Source of the DNA: Nitrososphaerota archaeon
GTDB taxonomy: Archaea; Thermoproteota; Nitrososphaeria; Nitrososphaerales; Nitrososphaeraceae
Direction of reading: 5' to 3'
Assembly (NCBI GenBank): GCA_005877345.1
Contig: VBPR01000150.1
Location: 1 to 5,876, forward strand
DNA: 5,876 nt
Position numbers and translations under genes: made by a program. A model generated the notes under the pieces. It made no database searches and was not told the DNA's origin. It saw only the letters and a list, made by a program, of their open reading frames with translations. Positions 1-5,332 of this stretch are shown piece by piece. Each line of letters opens with the position of its first letter. The stretch's first letter is position 1.

Positions 1-1148
1 GAGGAAATAAATCTGTCAGGAGGGTAATGCCGGGCCATGCTGTTTTGATAAGCAATAAAGGCGCTTTAAGAGAATATAGAATTGCAGAGCCTCCTAGGGC
101 GCTGAATCCTAACAAGAAAAAATTCAGATACAATACTCTTGAAGAAGCTCTGAGAGCATACAAGAGAGCGTTGATATTAGCAATGAAAAAGCGTACTGAG
201 GGACTTGATAGAATAGGAATCATATTTTCAGGAGGTATAGACAGTGTCCTAGTTGCCTGGTTAGCCAAGGATATGGTGAATGAAGTAATATGTTATAACG
301 CGGGCACTCTTGATTCTTCGGATATTTTATTTGCAGATAAGGTGGCAAAGGATCTCCAGTTGACCCTTAAAGTAAACGTTATTACCAAACGCAGTACTCA
401 GGAAATGTTACCAAAAATAATACACGCCATTGAAGATAGGGATGCAGTCCAAGTTGAAGTTGCATTGCCTATTTATTCTGCAATGGCTTTGGCAAAGAAG
501 GATCATGTTAAAGTAGTGCTTTCTGGCCAAGGCGTAGACGAAATATTTGGAGGATATCCTTGGTATCCAAGAGTACTTGAAACTGAAGGGTATGCGTCCC
601 TCCGAGGTCACATGATAGAGGATCTATTTTTACTATATAAGGAAACATTGGAAAGAGAAGATAAAACAACTATGGCACATGGAATTGAGATGAGGGAACC
701 TTATTTGGACAAACAAGTTATCAGAACCGCTTTTGATATCAATCCAAAACTCAATATTATTGGACCAAACGACCTACTTGGAAAACGTGTTCATAGAAAA
801 TTAGCGAATGAATTAGGAATTCCAAAGGAGATAGCATATAGAAATAAGGCAGCCGCCCAGCATGGATCAGGAATACATTTTGTTATTGACGAGATAGCAC
901 GGGAAAATAATTTTGACGAAAATAGAATCTCGTCTGGTTATCTACGCGAACTTGAAAAAAGAGAGTTATTAGGAAGTTCACAGCGGTACGGATTTAAATA
1001 TGGAAATAAGGAGTTATGGCTGACCTCACCGCACATTCAGATGTACTTGGATAGGATATTTGAGAGCGTTTACGGAAAATCAAGCACAATTATCGATACT
1101 TCTAATGAAGAGGATTTGCTAACCAGCAAAATAATTAAGAAAATTTAA
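1..1148 (+). CDS. Asparagine synthase-family amidotransferase, synthetase domain (5' end outside window)
   Basis: This is the ATP-dependent synthetase half of an asparagine synthase (AsnB)-type enzyme, a cytosolic protein that adenylates a carboxylate and transfers ammonia taken from glutamine. Numbering from the ATG at 27, it has the ATP-pyrophosphatase P-loop FSGGIDS (67-73), the loop SGQGVDEIFGGY (166-177), MAHGIEMREPYLD (216-228), and a K-AAA-QHGSG segment (274-282) carrying the probable catalytic lysine. The frame has no stop before position 27; the first complete codon is at 3 and reads GNKSVRRV before MPGH. A V-R-x-x-x-PGH segment is typical of the junction between the class II glutaminase domain and the synthetase domain. 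I infer that ATG 27 is internal and the N-terminal glutaminase lies upstream. The purine-rich stretch at 18-24 sits too close to ATG 27 to act as a ribosome site and is coding. The usual Glu of SGEG is Gln168. Asparagine synthetase is the default reading; another amide-forming substrate is possible. Confidence 0.88.
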   Translation, partial: GNKSVRRVMPGHAVLISNKGALREYRIAEPPRALNPNKKKFRYNTLEEALRAYKRALILAMKKRTEGLDRIGIIFSGGIDSVLVAWLAKDMVNEVICYNAGTLDSSDILFADKVAKDLQLTLKVNVITKRSTQEMLPKIIHAIEDRDAVQVEVALPIYSAMALAKKDHVKVVLSGQGVDEIFGGYPWYPRVLETEGYASLRGHMIEDLFLLYKETLEREDKTTMAHGIEMREPYLDKQVIRTAFDINPKLNIIGPNDLLGKRVHRKLANELGIPKEIAYRNKAAAQHGSGIHFVIDEIARENNFDENRISSGYLRELEKRELLGSSQRYGFKYGNKELWLTSPHIQMYLDRIFESVYGKSSTIIDTSNEEDLLTSKIIKKI

Positions 1149-1167
1149 ATCTTTCAACTTAGATTTA
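1146..1167. terminator. Possible stem-loop overlapping the stop of the asparagine-synthase-like gene
   Basis: TAAATCT (1146-1152) and AGATTTA (1161-1167) form a perfect 7-bp inverted repeat around an 8-base loop. It begins with the TAA stop codon and lies between two convergent genes. Archaeal termination relies mostly on T-runs rather than hairpins and no strong T-run follows, so the role is only a suggestion. Confidence 0.2.
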
Positions 1168-1201
1168 CCGCGTTCAAGTAGAACTAAGTAAATTGAGAGG
1201 T

Positions 1202-1600
1202 CTACTTCTTGTTCACAATGTCGACAATAGAGGTTTCCAATTGTGCAAGCCTCAATGGCTTTATCAAAACCTCTACCCGTTTATTGTCAAAAAGGGATCT
1301 TTTTGCAATTTCTTTCCTTACGGTCTCATATGCGGTAACTATTAGAATCGCTGCAGATGGGTATTTATCTAATATTTGAATCGCCACATCTATTCCATTC
1401 TTGTTATTAGGTAGCTTATAGTCGATTATCGCCACATCCGGCTGGATTCTATCATAATCTGAGAGGATTTCATTTGCTGTTGTTGAGGTAGCGACAATTT
1501 TATGCCCCCTACTCAAAAGATAATCCTTGTAGAGCAAAAGGATATCTTGCTCATCTTCAATAATCATGATGTTGAACTGCTTTCTTCCTCTCTTGGTCAT
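1202..1600 (-). CDS. Stand-alone response regulator receiver protein
   Basis: This 132-residue protein is a single CheY-like receiver domain with no output domain. It should accept a phosphoryl group from a histidine kinase and act through protein contacts. All expected residues are visible: the acidic pair E15-D16 in the first loop (MIIEDEQDI), phospho-acceptor D60 in IIDYKLP, switch threonine T89 in LIVTAYE, and K114-P115 in VLIKPL. The basic N-terminal extension (MTKRGRKQF) is short. The ATG at 1600 fits a TATA-like box 27-34 bases upstream; an internal ATG (M12) would remove the first beta strand. The gene is convergent with the asparagine-synthase-like gene, 53 bases away, and follows the TFB gene in the same direction after 246 bases, so it is probably its own unit. 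No partner kinase is in the window. Receiver-only proteins are abundant in Nitrososphaeria, but the target of this one cannot be inferred. Confidence 0.92.
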   Translation of the reverse strand: MTKRGRKQFNIMIIEDEQDILLLYKDYLLSRGHKIVATSTTANEILSDYDRIQPDVAIIDYKLPNNKNGIDVAIQILDKYPSAAILIVTAYETVRKEIAKRSLFDNKRVEVLIKPLRLAQLETSIVDIVNKK

Positions 1601-1626
1601 TTGTACGGCTTCTGTTGTTTAACCGA

Positions 1627-1634
1627 TAATATTA
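1627..1634 (-). promoter_or_regulatory. TATA-like box of the response regulator gene
   Basis: The 8-mer TAATATTA, identical on both strands, lies 27-34 bases before the ATG at 1600. That is the spacing expected for an archaeal TATA box feeding a leaderless or very short-leader transcript. The assignment rests on position and composition only. Confidence 0.4.
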
Positions 1635-1638
1635 CTTT

Positions 1639-1660
1639 AATGTCACTATAATGTCACTAT
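1639..1660. repeat. 11-bp perfect tandem repeat upstream of the response regulator promoter
   Basis: AATGTCACTAT occurs twice head to tail (1639-1649 and 1650-1660), followed by AAT. The 11-bp period is about one helical turn, so both copies face the same side of the DNA. It starts 5 bp upstream of the TATA-like box at 1627-1634, where BRE/TATA recognition or an activator would act. It could be an operator or a chance microduplication. Confidence 0.45.
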
Positions 1661-1833
1661 AATAGTAAAAGCAAGTGAAAGTAAAATAACACGTCTTGTC
1701 TTGGAGCAACAAGCCTTTTTCAAAATTGGAGCAGAAAATAAATTCATATTAAATGTTAAATTGAGAAATGTAATAATTGTCAATTAGAGCCAACATAATG
1801 TTAATCTCCAAGAATTATTTCAAATGTTATTTT

Positions 1834-1861
1834 CAGTAGTCATTTATCAGTAGTCATTTAT
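1834..1861. repeat. 14-bp perfect tandem duplication across the TFB stop codon
   Basis: CAGTAGTCATTTAT is present twice without mismatch (1834-1847 and 1848-1861). The right copy contains the TGA stop of the TFB gene (complement of 1854-1856) and its last codons. The left copy is non-coding, so the protein end is the same with one copy or two. It looks like a recent slippage duplication. Confidence 0.6.
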
Positions 1862-2807
1862 TATTGGGTCCATTTGGGATATTTGGAAAGATTTTTTTAA
1901 TATCCAAGAATCTCTTTCTTAACGTTACTACGCTTACATTTCCAGCTAATGATATTCTAGATTGACTAGTTTTTTCTCCTTTCTCTAGACATGCTCCGTA
2001 CAATACTGCGACCGCGATGGCGCACGGATCCTTCCCAAAGGAAACTGGATCATCTTTTATCATTGACATCATTTGTATAGCGTGTCTAAAGGTTCTCTCA
2101 CTGATCGCTGCATTATTAGCTATTCTAGCGAGGTGAGAACTAGAATCTATAGAAGGAAGGCGAATCTTGAGTTTTCTAACTAGTAGCCGATAGCATTTTC
2201 CCGCAAAGATCTTGTCTGTATCTGCTATTTCAGCAACTTCTTCTATAGTTCGTGGGATATTCATCTCCCGGCACGACACATATACGCAAGCAACAACAAA
2301 TCCCTTTATAGATCTGCCTTTTATTAAATTTTGATCCAAGATCTTTCTGTAGTAGTAGGCTGATTTTTCTACGATAGTATTGCTCAAGGAAAGCTTATCT
2401 TTTATCCTTATGAGAACGGCAAAAGCATTTTTAAGATTTCTATGGTAACTTCTGTTATTATTAGATATCTTGTTCCAACGTCTCATCCTCTGAATTGCTG
2501 AACGCTGTTCAATACTAATTGCGACACCATCTGCATCTACGTTTGAATAAGAAATCATTGTAGACAGATTTTTGTCATGATGAGCCAATGAAGACGGAGT
2601 CCCTACATTCATGTTACCTAAATTAGTATTAGTATCTAGTAATGGATCAACATATTCTCTTTCAACACCAAGAACTGTCCCACAGCCGCTACAAATTTTT
2701 TCTCCGGTGCCATGGTCATAAACAACGCTTTCGTTTTTACAGTTATTGCAATCTAAATTCTCTTCATTAACTGTATTCGTTTCTTTTGTATTCAATGCAA
2801 AACTCAT
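1854..2807 (-). CDS. tfb: Transcription initiation factor IIB (TFB)
   Basis: TFB bridges TBP on the TATA box to RNA polymerase and sets the start site. From the ATG at 2807 the protein has 317 residues, normal for the family. An N-terminal zinc ribbon has C20-x2-C23 and C39-x2-C42. A linker/B-reader region follows, with the family-like GTPSSLAHHDKNLST. Two cyclin-like repeats span about 119-213 (containing GRSIKGFVVACVYVSCRE) and 218-308 (containing DPCAIAVAVLYGACLEKG, then SVVTLRKRF). A GTG two codons earlier (2813) is possible, but the ATG is preferred because a T-rich TATA-like box lies 24-33 bases before it. The gene is divergent from the ribbon-helix-helix-like gene. Nitrososphaeria often carry several TFB paralogues, so this may be an alternative, condition-specific factor; the window does not show whether it is the main one. 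The zinc ligands and both core repeats look intact. Confidence 0.95.
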   Translation of the reverse strand: MSFALNTKETNTVNEENLDCNNCKNESVVYDHGTGEKICSGCGTVLGVEREYVDPLLDTNTNLGNMNVGTPSSLAHHDKNLSTMISYSNVDADGVAISIEQRSAIQRMRRWNKISNNNRSYHRNLKNAFAVLIRIKDKLSLSNTIVEKSAYYYRKILDQNLIKGRSIKGFVVACVYVSCREMNIPRTIEEVAEIADTDKIFAGKCYRLLVRKLKIRLPSIDSSSHLARIANNAAISERTFRHAIQMMSMIKDDPVSFGKDPCAIAVAVLYGACLEKGEKTSQSRISLAGNVSVVTLRKRFLDIKKIFPNIPNGPNNK

Positions 2808-2830
2808 AAGCACATTTCAGTATCATTCTA

Positions 2831-2840
2831 CTATTAAAAA
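2831..2840 (-). promoter_or_regulatory. TATA-like box of the TFB gene
   Basis: On the minus strand TTTTTAATAG lies 24-33 bases before the ATG at 2807 but only 18-27 before the alternative GTG at 2813. The spacing favours the ATG with a leaderless or nearly leaderless mRNA. A second candidate, GTATAC at 2845-2850, is farther away. Confidence 0.35.
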
Positions 2841-2856
2841 CTAAGTATACAAATAC

Positions 2857-2877
2857 AATATAGTCATATTCTGTCAT
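2857..2877 (+). promoter_or_regulatory. TATA-like box with overlapping repeats before the ribbon-helix-helix-like gene
   Basis: AATATA at 2857-2862 is 30-35 bases before the ATG at 2892, suitable for a short-leader transcript. It is part of a small inverted repeat, AATAT (2857-2861) and ATATT (2866-2870) around AGTC. The pentamer GTCAT is repeated at 2863-2867 and 2873-2877, ten bases apart. Short repeated sites overlapping a TATA box would suit autorepression by a ribbon-helix-helix protein, but this is inferred from layout only. Confidence 0.3.
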
Positions 2878-2891
2878 GCAATGTAACACAT

Positions 2892-3464
2892 ATGATTGCA
2901 AAACAACACATTTATGTTTCAGAGAGCTGTATGAGCGTTGTGCCTACATCTACTACAAGGTCATTTCGCGTAGATAGGGAATTATCAAGAGTACTTGATG
3001 AAGAATCAGAGAGAATGGGAGTTTCAGTAAATGCTCTAGTTAACATGATTCTAAAACGTTATTCGGAATTCACTCGCTTTCTTTCTAAAATTGATTTAGT
3101 AGTTATAAATAGGGAGTTGCTAAAGTCACTTTTTGATTCTTATCCTGATGAGGATATATTTGGACTCGGAGTATCAGCAGGGGAAATTATACCCCGTGAT
3201 ACGATTCTTTTTTGGAAAAAAACGCTAACTTTCGAAACAGTCTTGGAGTATATTGATAAAATAATTTGTCGTTATGGATTTTTGGGCACTTATGATGAAA
3301 CCAATCAGAATGGACAACGAATTATTGTAATAAGACATCGACTCGGAAAAAAAGGATCTCAGTTTCTACATGGCTATTTAAAATCTACACTAAAAAACAC
3401 AATAAATTTAGAGAGTTCTTTTGAACTCACTGAATCCTCCGTTAAACTAGAGATTAATTTATAG
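2892..3464 (+). CDS. Ribbon-helix-helix-like DNA-binding protein with unrecognised C-terminal domain
   Basis: This 190-residue protein is probably a DNA-binding regulator. Residues 22-60 fit a CopG/Arc-type ribbon-helix-helix: strand TRSFRVD, helix A around 29-41 (LSRVLDEESERMG), a turn at G43, and helix B around 45-59 (VNALVNMILKRYSEF). Such proteins bind DNA as dimers through paired strands. Residues 66-190 form an alternating strand/helix domain that I do not recognise. Its notable parts are SAGEIIPRD (95-103), a strand QRIIVIRHRLG followed by KKGSQFLHGYL (142-163), and a closing strand SVKLEINL. There is no signal peptide, membrane segment or cysteine cluster. The ATG at 2892 is used because a TATA-like box precedes it at 30-35 bases; the ATG at 2931 (M14) would also leave the DNA-binding part intact. 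The gene is divergent from TFB and shares its promoter region. The C-terminal half may sense a ligand or mediate oligomerisation; this is inference. Confidence 0.75.
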   Translation: MIAKQHIYVSESCMSVVPTSTTRSFRVDRELSRVLDEESERMGVSVNALVNMILKRYSEFTRFLSKIDLVVINRELLKSLFDSYPDEDIFGLGVSAGEIIPRDTILFWKKTLTFETVLEYIDKIICRYGFLGTYDETNQNGQRIIVIRHRLGKKGSQFLHGYLKSTLKNTINLESSFELTESSVKLEINL

Positions 3465-3589
3465 TAGTGAATACTCTGAGATGAATGTGTATATTTCCTA
3501 GACTGATAAAAGACCCAATTACTTGACTATTAAGGGGTATGAAAACAATTCTGATATCGAAATCCATGTTTCAAAAATGATCGAATGAA

Positions 3590-3598
3590 TTTATAATA
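3590..3598 (+). promoter_or_regulatory. TATA box of the isochorismatase-family gene
   Basis: TTTATAATA lies 20-28 bases before the GTG start at 3618, preceded by a purine-rich BRE-like GAATGAA. Transcription would begin at or next to the GTG, giving a leaderless message. It is the clearest promoter in the window and agrees with the absence of a ribosome binding site. Confidence 0.55.
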
Positions 3599-3617
3599 CC
3601 TTTGACAATTTTTAGTT

Positions 3618-4259
3618 GTGAAAATAAAAAATCACGAAATTAATCCTGCCTTGCTGATCGTTGATATGCAAAACGGATTTGTAAGTAAGGGAGGATCGTA
3701 CGATCTGATGGGTTTAAATGTTTCTAGATATTGCGAAGTAGTTCCATATCTCAAACGTCTTGTTGCATTTTGCAGGAGAGTCAAAATACCAATTTTTTAT
3801 TCTCAGGCAGTTAGGGAAGAGTCTGGAATTGACTTGTTGACAAGGTCGCACAGAATACTCCCAAAGTCTAGAGAAGAAAGGATAAAAAAGCGACCAATTT
3901 GCATTAGAGGAAGTTGGGATGCTGAAATAGTTGATGAATTGATGCCCAGTTTGGATGACCACGTGGTTATCAAGAGGAGAGATTCTGTATTTCAAGATAC
4001 AGAAGTCGAAGTCTGGTTAAGAAGTTTAGGGATAGATTCTATAATTTTCTCAGGAATAGATACATCGATATGTGTAGAATCATCTCTACGGGATGCATTC
4101 AATCATGGGTATGATGTTGTGCTAATTTCGGATGCTACGGCATCCAATAACCTAGACCACTACAATTCAACACTTGACAATATTCGTAATTACTATGGAT
4201 TAGTTATGAATCTCGATGAGTTTACTAGCAATAGCAATAATGGTAAGGATCAAAGATAA
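3618..4259 (+). CDS. Isochorismatase-family cysteine hydrolase
   Basis: This 213-residue protein is a complete single-domain member of the isochorismatase-like amidohydrolase superfamily, likely cytosolic. The family triad is visible: D16 in ALLIVDMQNGF, K119 in VVIKRRDSVF, and nucleophile C152 in FSGIDTSICVESSLRDAF, followed by GYDVVLISDA. The middle segment RGSWDAEIVDELMP resembles members acting on carbamoyl or ureido amides (N-carbamoylsarcosine amidase, biuret hydrolase, RutB) more than true isochorismatases; this is an inference from motif style. The GTG at 3618 is the only usable start: an in-frame TGA sits at 3603, the intervening codons are not starts, and the next Met (M18) falls inside the catalytic motif. 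The tail after about residue 202 is polar and probably disordered. It stands alone between the ribbon-helix-helix-like gene and the convergent reductase. No neighbour reveals its substrate, which could be a nicotinamide, ureide or other small amide. Confidence 0.87.
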   Translation: MKIKNHEINPALLIVDMQNGFVSKGGSYDLMGLNVSRYCEVVPYLKRLVAFCRRVKIPIFYSQAVREESGIDLLTRSHRILPKSREERIKKRPICIRGSWDAEIVDELMPSLDDHVVIKRRDSVFQDTEVEVWLRSLGIDSIIFSGIDTSICVESSLRDAFNHGYDVVLISDATASNNLDHYNSTLDNIRNYYGLVMNLDEFTSNSNNGKDQR

Positions 4260-4483
4260 TTACGTGTAATATTTTATTTAGTTAGAAAAAAAATATCTGC
4301 AGAATCAGACAGTTGAAAAAGGATCCCGATCAATGATTGGATTGTGATTGAAATTCTATTAGTTTTTATGATCCTATTTTGCCAGGCTAATTTTTGCGAT
4401 TAATCATTAGTTCAACTATCTCAATTTGCACAAGCGTGTAAGCTACTCGACCTCGAGCCTATCGCTGAGTACGAATTGGTTAT
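4260..4483. other. Intergenic region between convergent genes, with T-rich tracts and a small palindrome
   Basis: No gene is seen in these 224 bases, which must hold the 3' ends of both flanking transcripts. For the plus strand, a short inverted repeat ATTAC-GT-GTAAT overlaps the stop (4259-4270) and runs into a T-rich stretch; further T5 tracts follow around 4363 and 4390. Near the reductase stop is a locally GC-richer patch with CTCGA-CC-TCGAG (4447-4458), nested in a looser TACTC/GAGTA pairing (4444-4471). In Archaea the T-tracts are the likelier termination signals. Exact sites cannot be set. Confidence 0.3.
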
Positions 4484-5197
4484 TCATGACAATCCGTATG
4501 TAGGAATGGCTGCCCCATTAATCACCTTAGAATCCGGAGAACAGAGGAATAAAACGACATTAGCCAGATCTTCTTTCAATAACCACTTATTAAAGTCCGC
4601 ATTTGGCATCGCCCGTCTGTTTGCCTCAGTGTCGATTGTTGTAGGTAAAATGCAGTTTACATTAATGTTATTTTCTTTGAATTCCTGCGATGTTGATTCT
4701 ACAAACCTTATCAATCCCGCCTTAGATGCGGCATATGCAGAATCATAGCCATCCGATTTTAATCCAGTTCTCGACGATATATGGACAACATTTCCACCTT
4801 TTCCAGATTTCATAACGGAGATCACATGCTTACTTATCAAAAATGCAGATTTTAGATTTAGACCCATCATTGCGTCCCAATCATTTTCTCCAAGTTCCGT
4901 AATGTTTTTCCCTCCCAAATAACCTCCGACTAAGTTAACTAGTACATCTATCGTACCGAATCTTTCAACTAGTAATGGTATTACTTTGAGTATCTGTTCT
5001 TCTTTTGTAATATCCAATTTGATCAGTTCAACTTTATGATTTGCCGTTTTTAGTTTTACTGCTTCTTTCTCATTAAGATAAGACGAAATAGTTCTTGCAC
5101 CAGAATCTATAAATTTTTTTACCAACGTCCTTCCGAAAGCTCCCGTTCCTCCCGTGATCAAAACAACTCTATTTGAAAAATTGTATGTTACATCCAT
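4484..5197 (-). CDS. Classical short-chain dehydrogenase/reductase (SDR)
   Basis: This is an NAD(P)-dependent oxidoreductase of the classical SDR family, 237 residues from the ATG at 5197, close to the usual 250. The nucleotide-binding loop TGGTGAFG is at 15-22. The beta-4 motif is NLVGG (88-92) rather than NNAG. The catalytic tetrad is N114, S142 (HISSRTG), Y155 and K159 (SAYAASKAGL). The stretch after beta-6 reads LPTTIDTEANR, where most members have PG. The end reads INGAAIPTYG, matching the usual final strand. The open frame extends to a TTG at 5215, but ATG 5197 is chosen because SDRs normally start just before the first strand and a TATA-like box lies 21-29 bases before it. There is no acidic residue at the end of strand 2 (ISSYLNEKE), so cofactor choice is open. 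The gene is convergent with the hydrolase and has two palindromes upstream. Substrate unknown. Confidence 0.93.
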   Translation of the reverse strand: MDVTYNFSNRVVLITGGTGAFGRTLVKKFIDSGARTISSYLNEKEAVKLKTANHKVELIKLDITKEEQILKVIPLLVERFGTIDVLVNLVGGYLGGKNITELGENDWDAMMGLNLKSAFLISKHVISVMKSGKGGNVVHISSRTGLKSDGYDSAYAASKAGLIRFVESTSQEFKENNINVNCILPTTIDTEANRRAMPNADFNKWLLKEDLANVVLFLCSPDSKVINGAAIPTYGLS

Positions 5198-5217
5198 TGT
5201 ATTGCAAAATATCAATA

Positions 5218-5226
5218 ATCATATTA
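5218..5226 (-). promoter_or_regulatory. TATA-like box of the SDR gene
   Basis: On the minus strand TAATATGAT lies 21-29 bases before the ATG at 5197, the same spacing as the clearer box before the hydrolase gene. GATATAC at 5229-5235 is an alternative that would give a leader of a few bases. Either supports ATG 5197 over the upstream TTG at 5215. Confidence 0.35.
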
Positions 5227-5265
5227 GTGTATATCGCATCACTAAAGTTACATTCTATTTTAGGT

Positions 5266-5279
5266 TATCATATATGATA
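5266..5279. repeat. 14-bp perfect palindrome upstream of the SDR gene
   Basis: TATCATATATGATA reads the same on both strands with no spacer. It lies about 70-80 bp before the SDR start and about 40 bp upstream of its TATA-like box, a position suited to a dimeric regulator. AT-rich palindromes arise easily by chance in such DNA, so confidence is limited. Confidence 0.35.
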
Positions 5280-5314
5280 GATCCTGATGTAAGGATGAAA
5301 TTAAATTCTAAATG

Positions 5315-5332
5315 ATACTTGTCCACAAGTAT
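5315..5332. repeat. 18-bp inverted repeat (8-bp arms, 2-bp spacer)
   Basis: ATACTTGT (5315-5322) and ACAAGTAT (5325-5332) are exact reverse complements separated by CC. The 2-base centre makes an RNA hairpin with the full stem unlikely, so it reads as a binding site for a symmetric dimer. It lies about 120-135 bp upstream of the SDR ATG. No gene to its right is identified, so its target is either the SDR gene or an unseen transcript. Confidence 0.5.

Noticed and set aside
18..29. Shine-Dalgarno-like AGGAGGGT immediately before the ATG at 27
   Set aside because: It touches the ATG with only about two bases of spacing, lies in a frame open to the window edge, and encodes residues of a conserved junction motif.
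408..611. Minus-strand 67-codon frame inside the asparagine-synthase-like gene
   Set aside because: Fully antisense to clear conserved motifs of the real gene; its protein shows no recognisable domain.
1695..1720. CTTGT...ACAAG stem followed by CC and T5 on the plus strand, like a bacterial terminator
   Set aside because: Only 5 bp of stem, no plus-strand gene upstream ends here, and both flanking genes run on the minus strand.
3714..3995. Minus-strand 93-codon frame inside the hydrolase gene
   Set aside because: Antisense shadow of a gene with an intact catalytic triad; low-complexity, unrecognised product.
4476..4748. Plus-strand 90-codon frame overlapping the SDR 3' end
   Set aside because: It is antisense to the SDR catalytic region, whose motifs are unmistakable; no independent promoter is evident.
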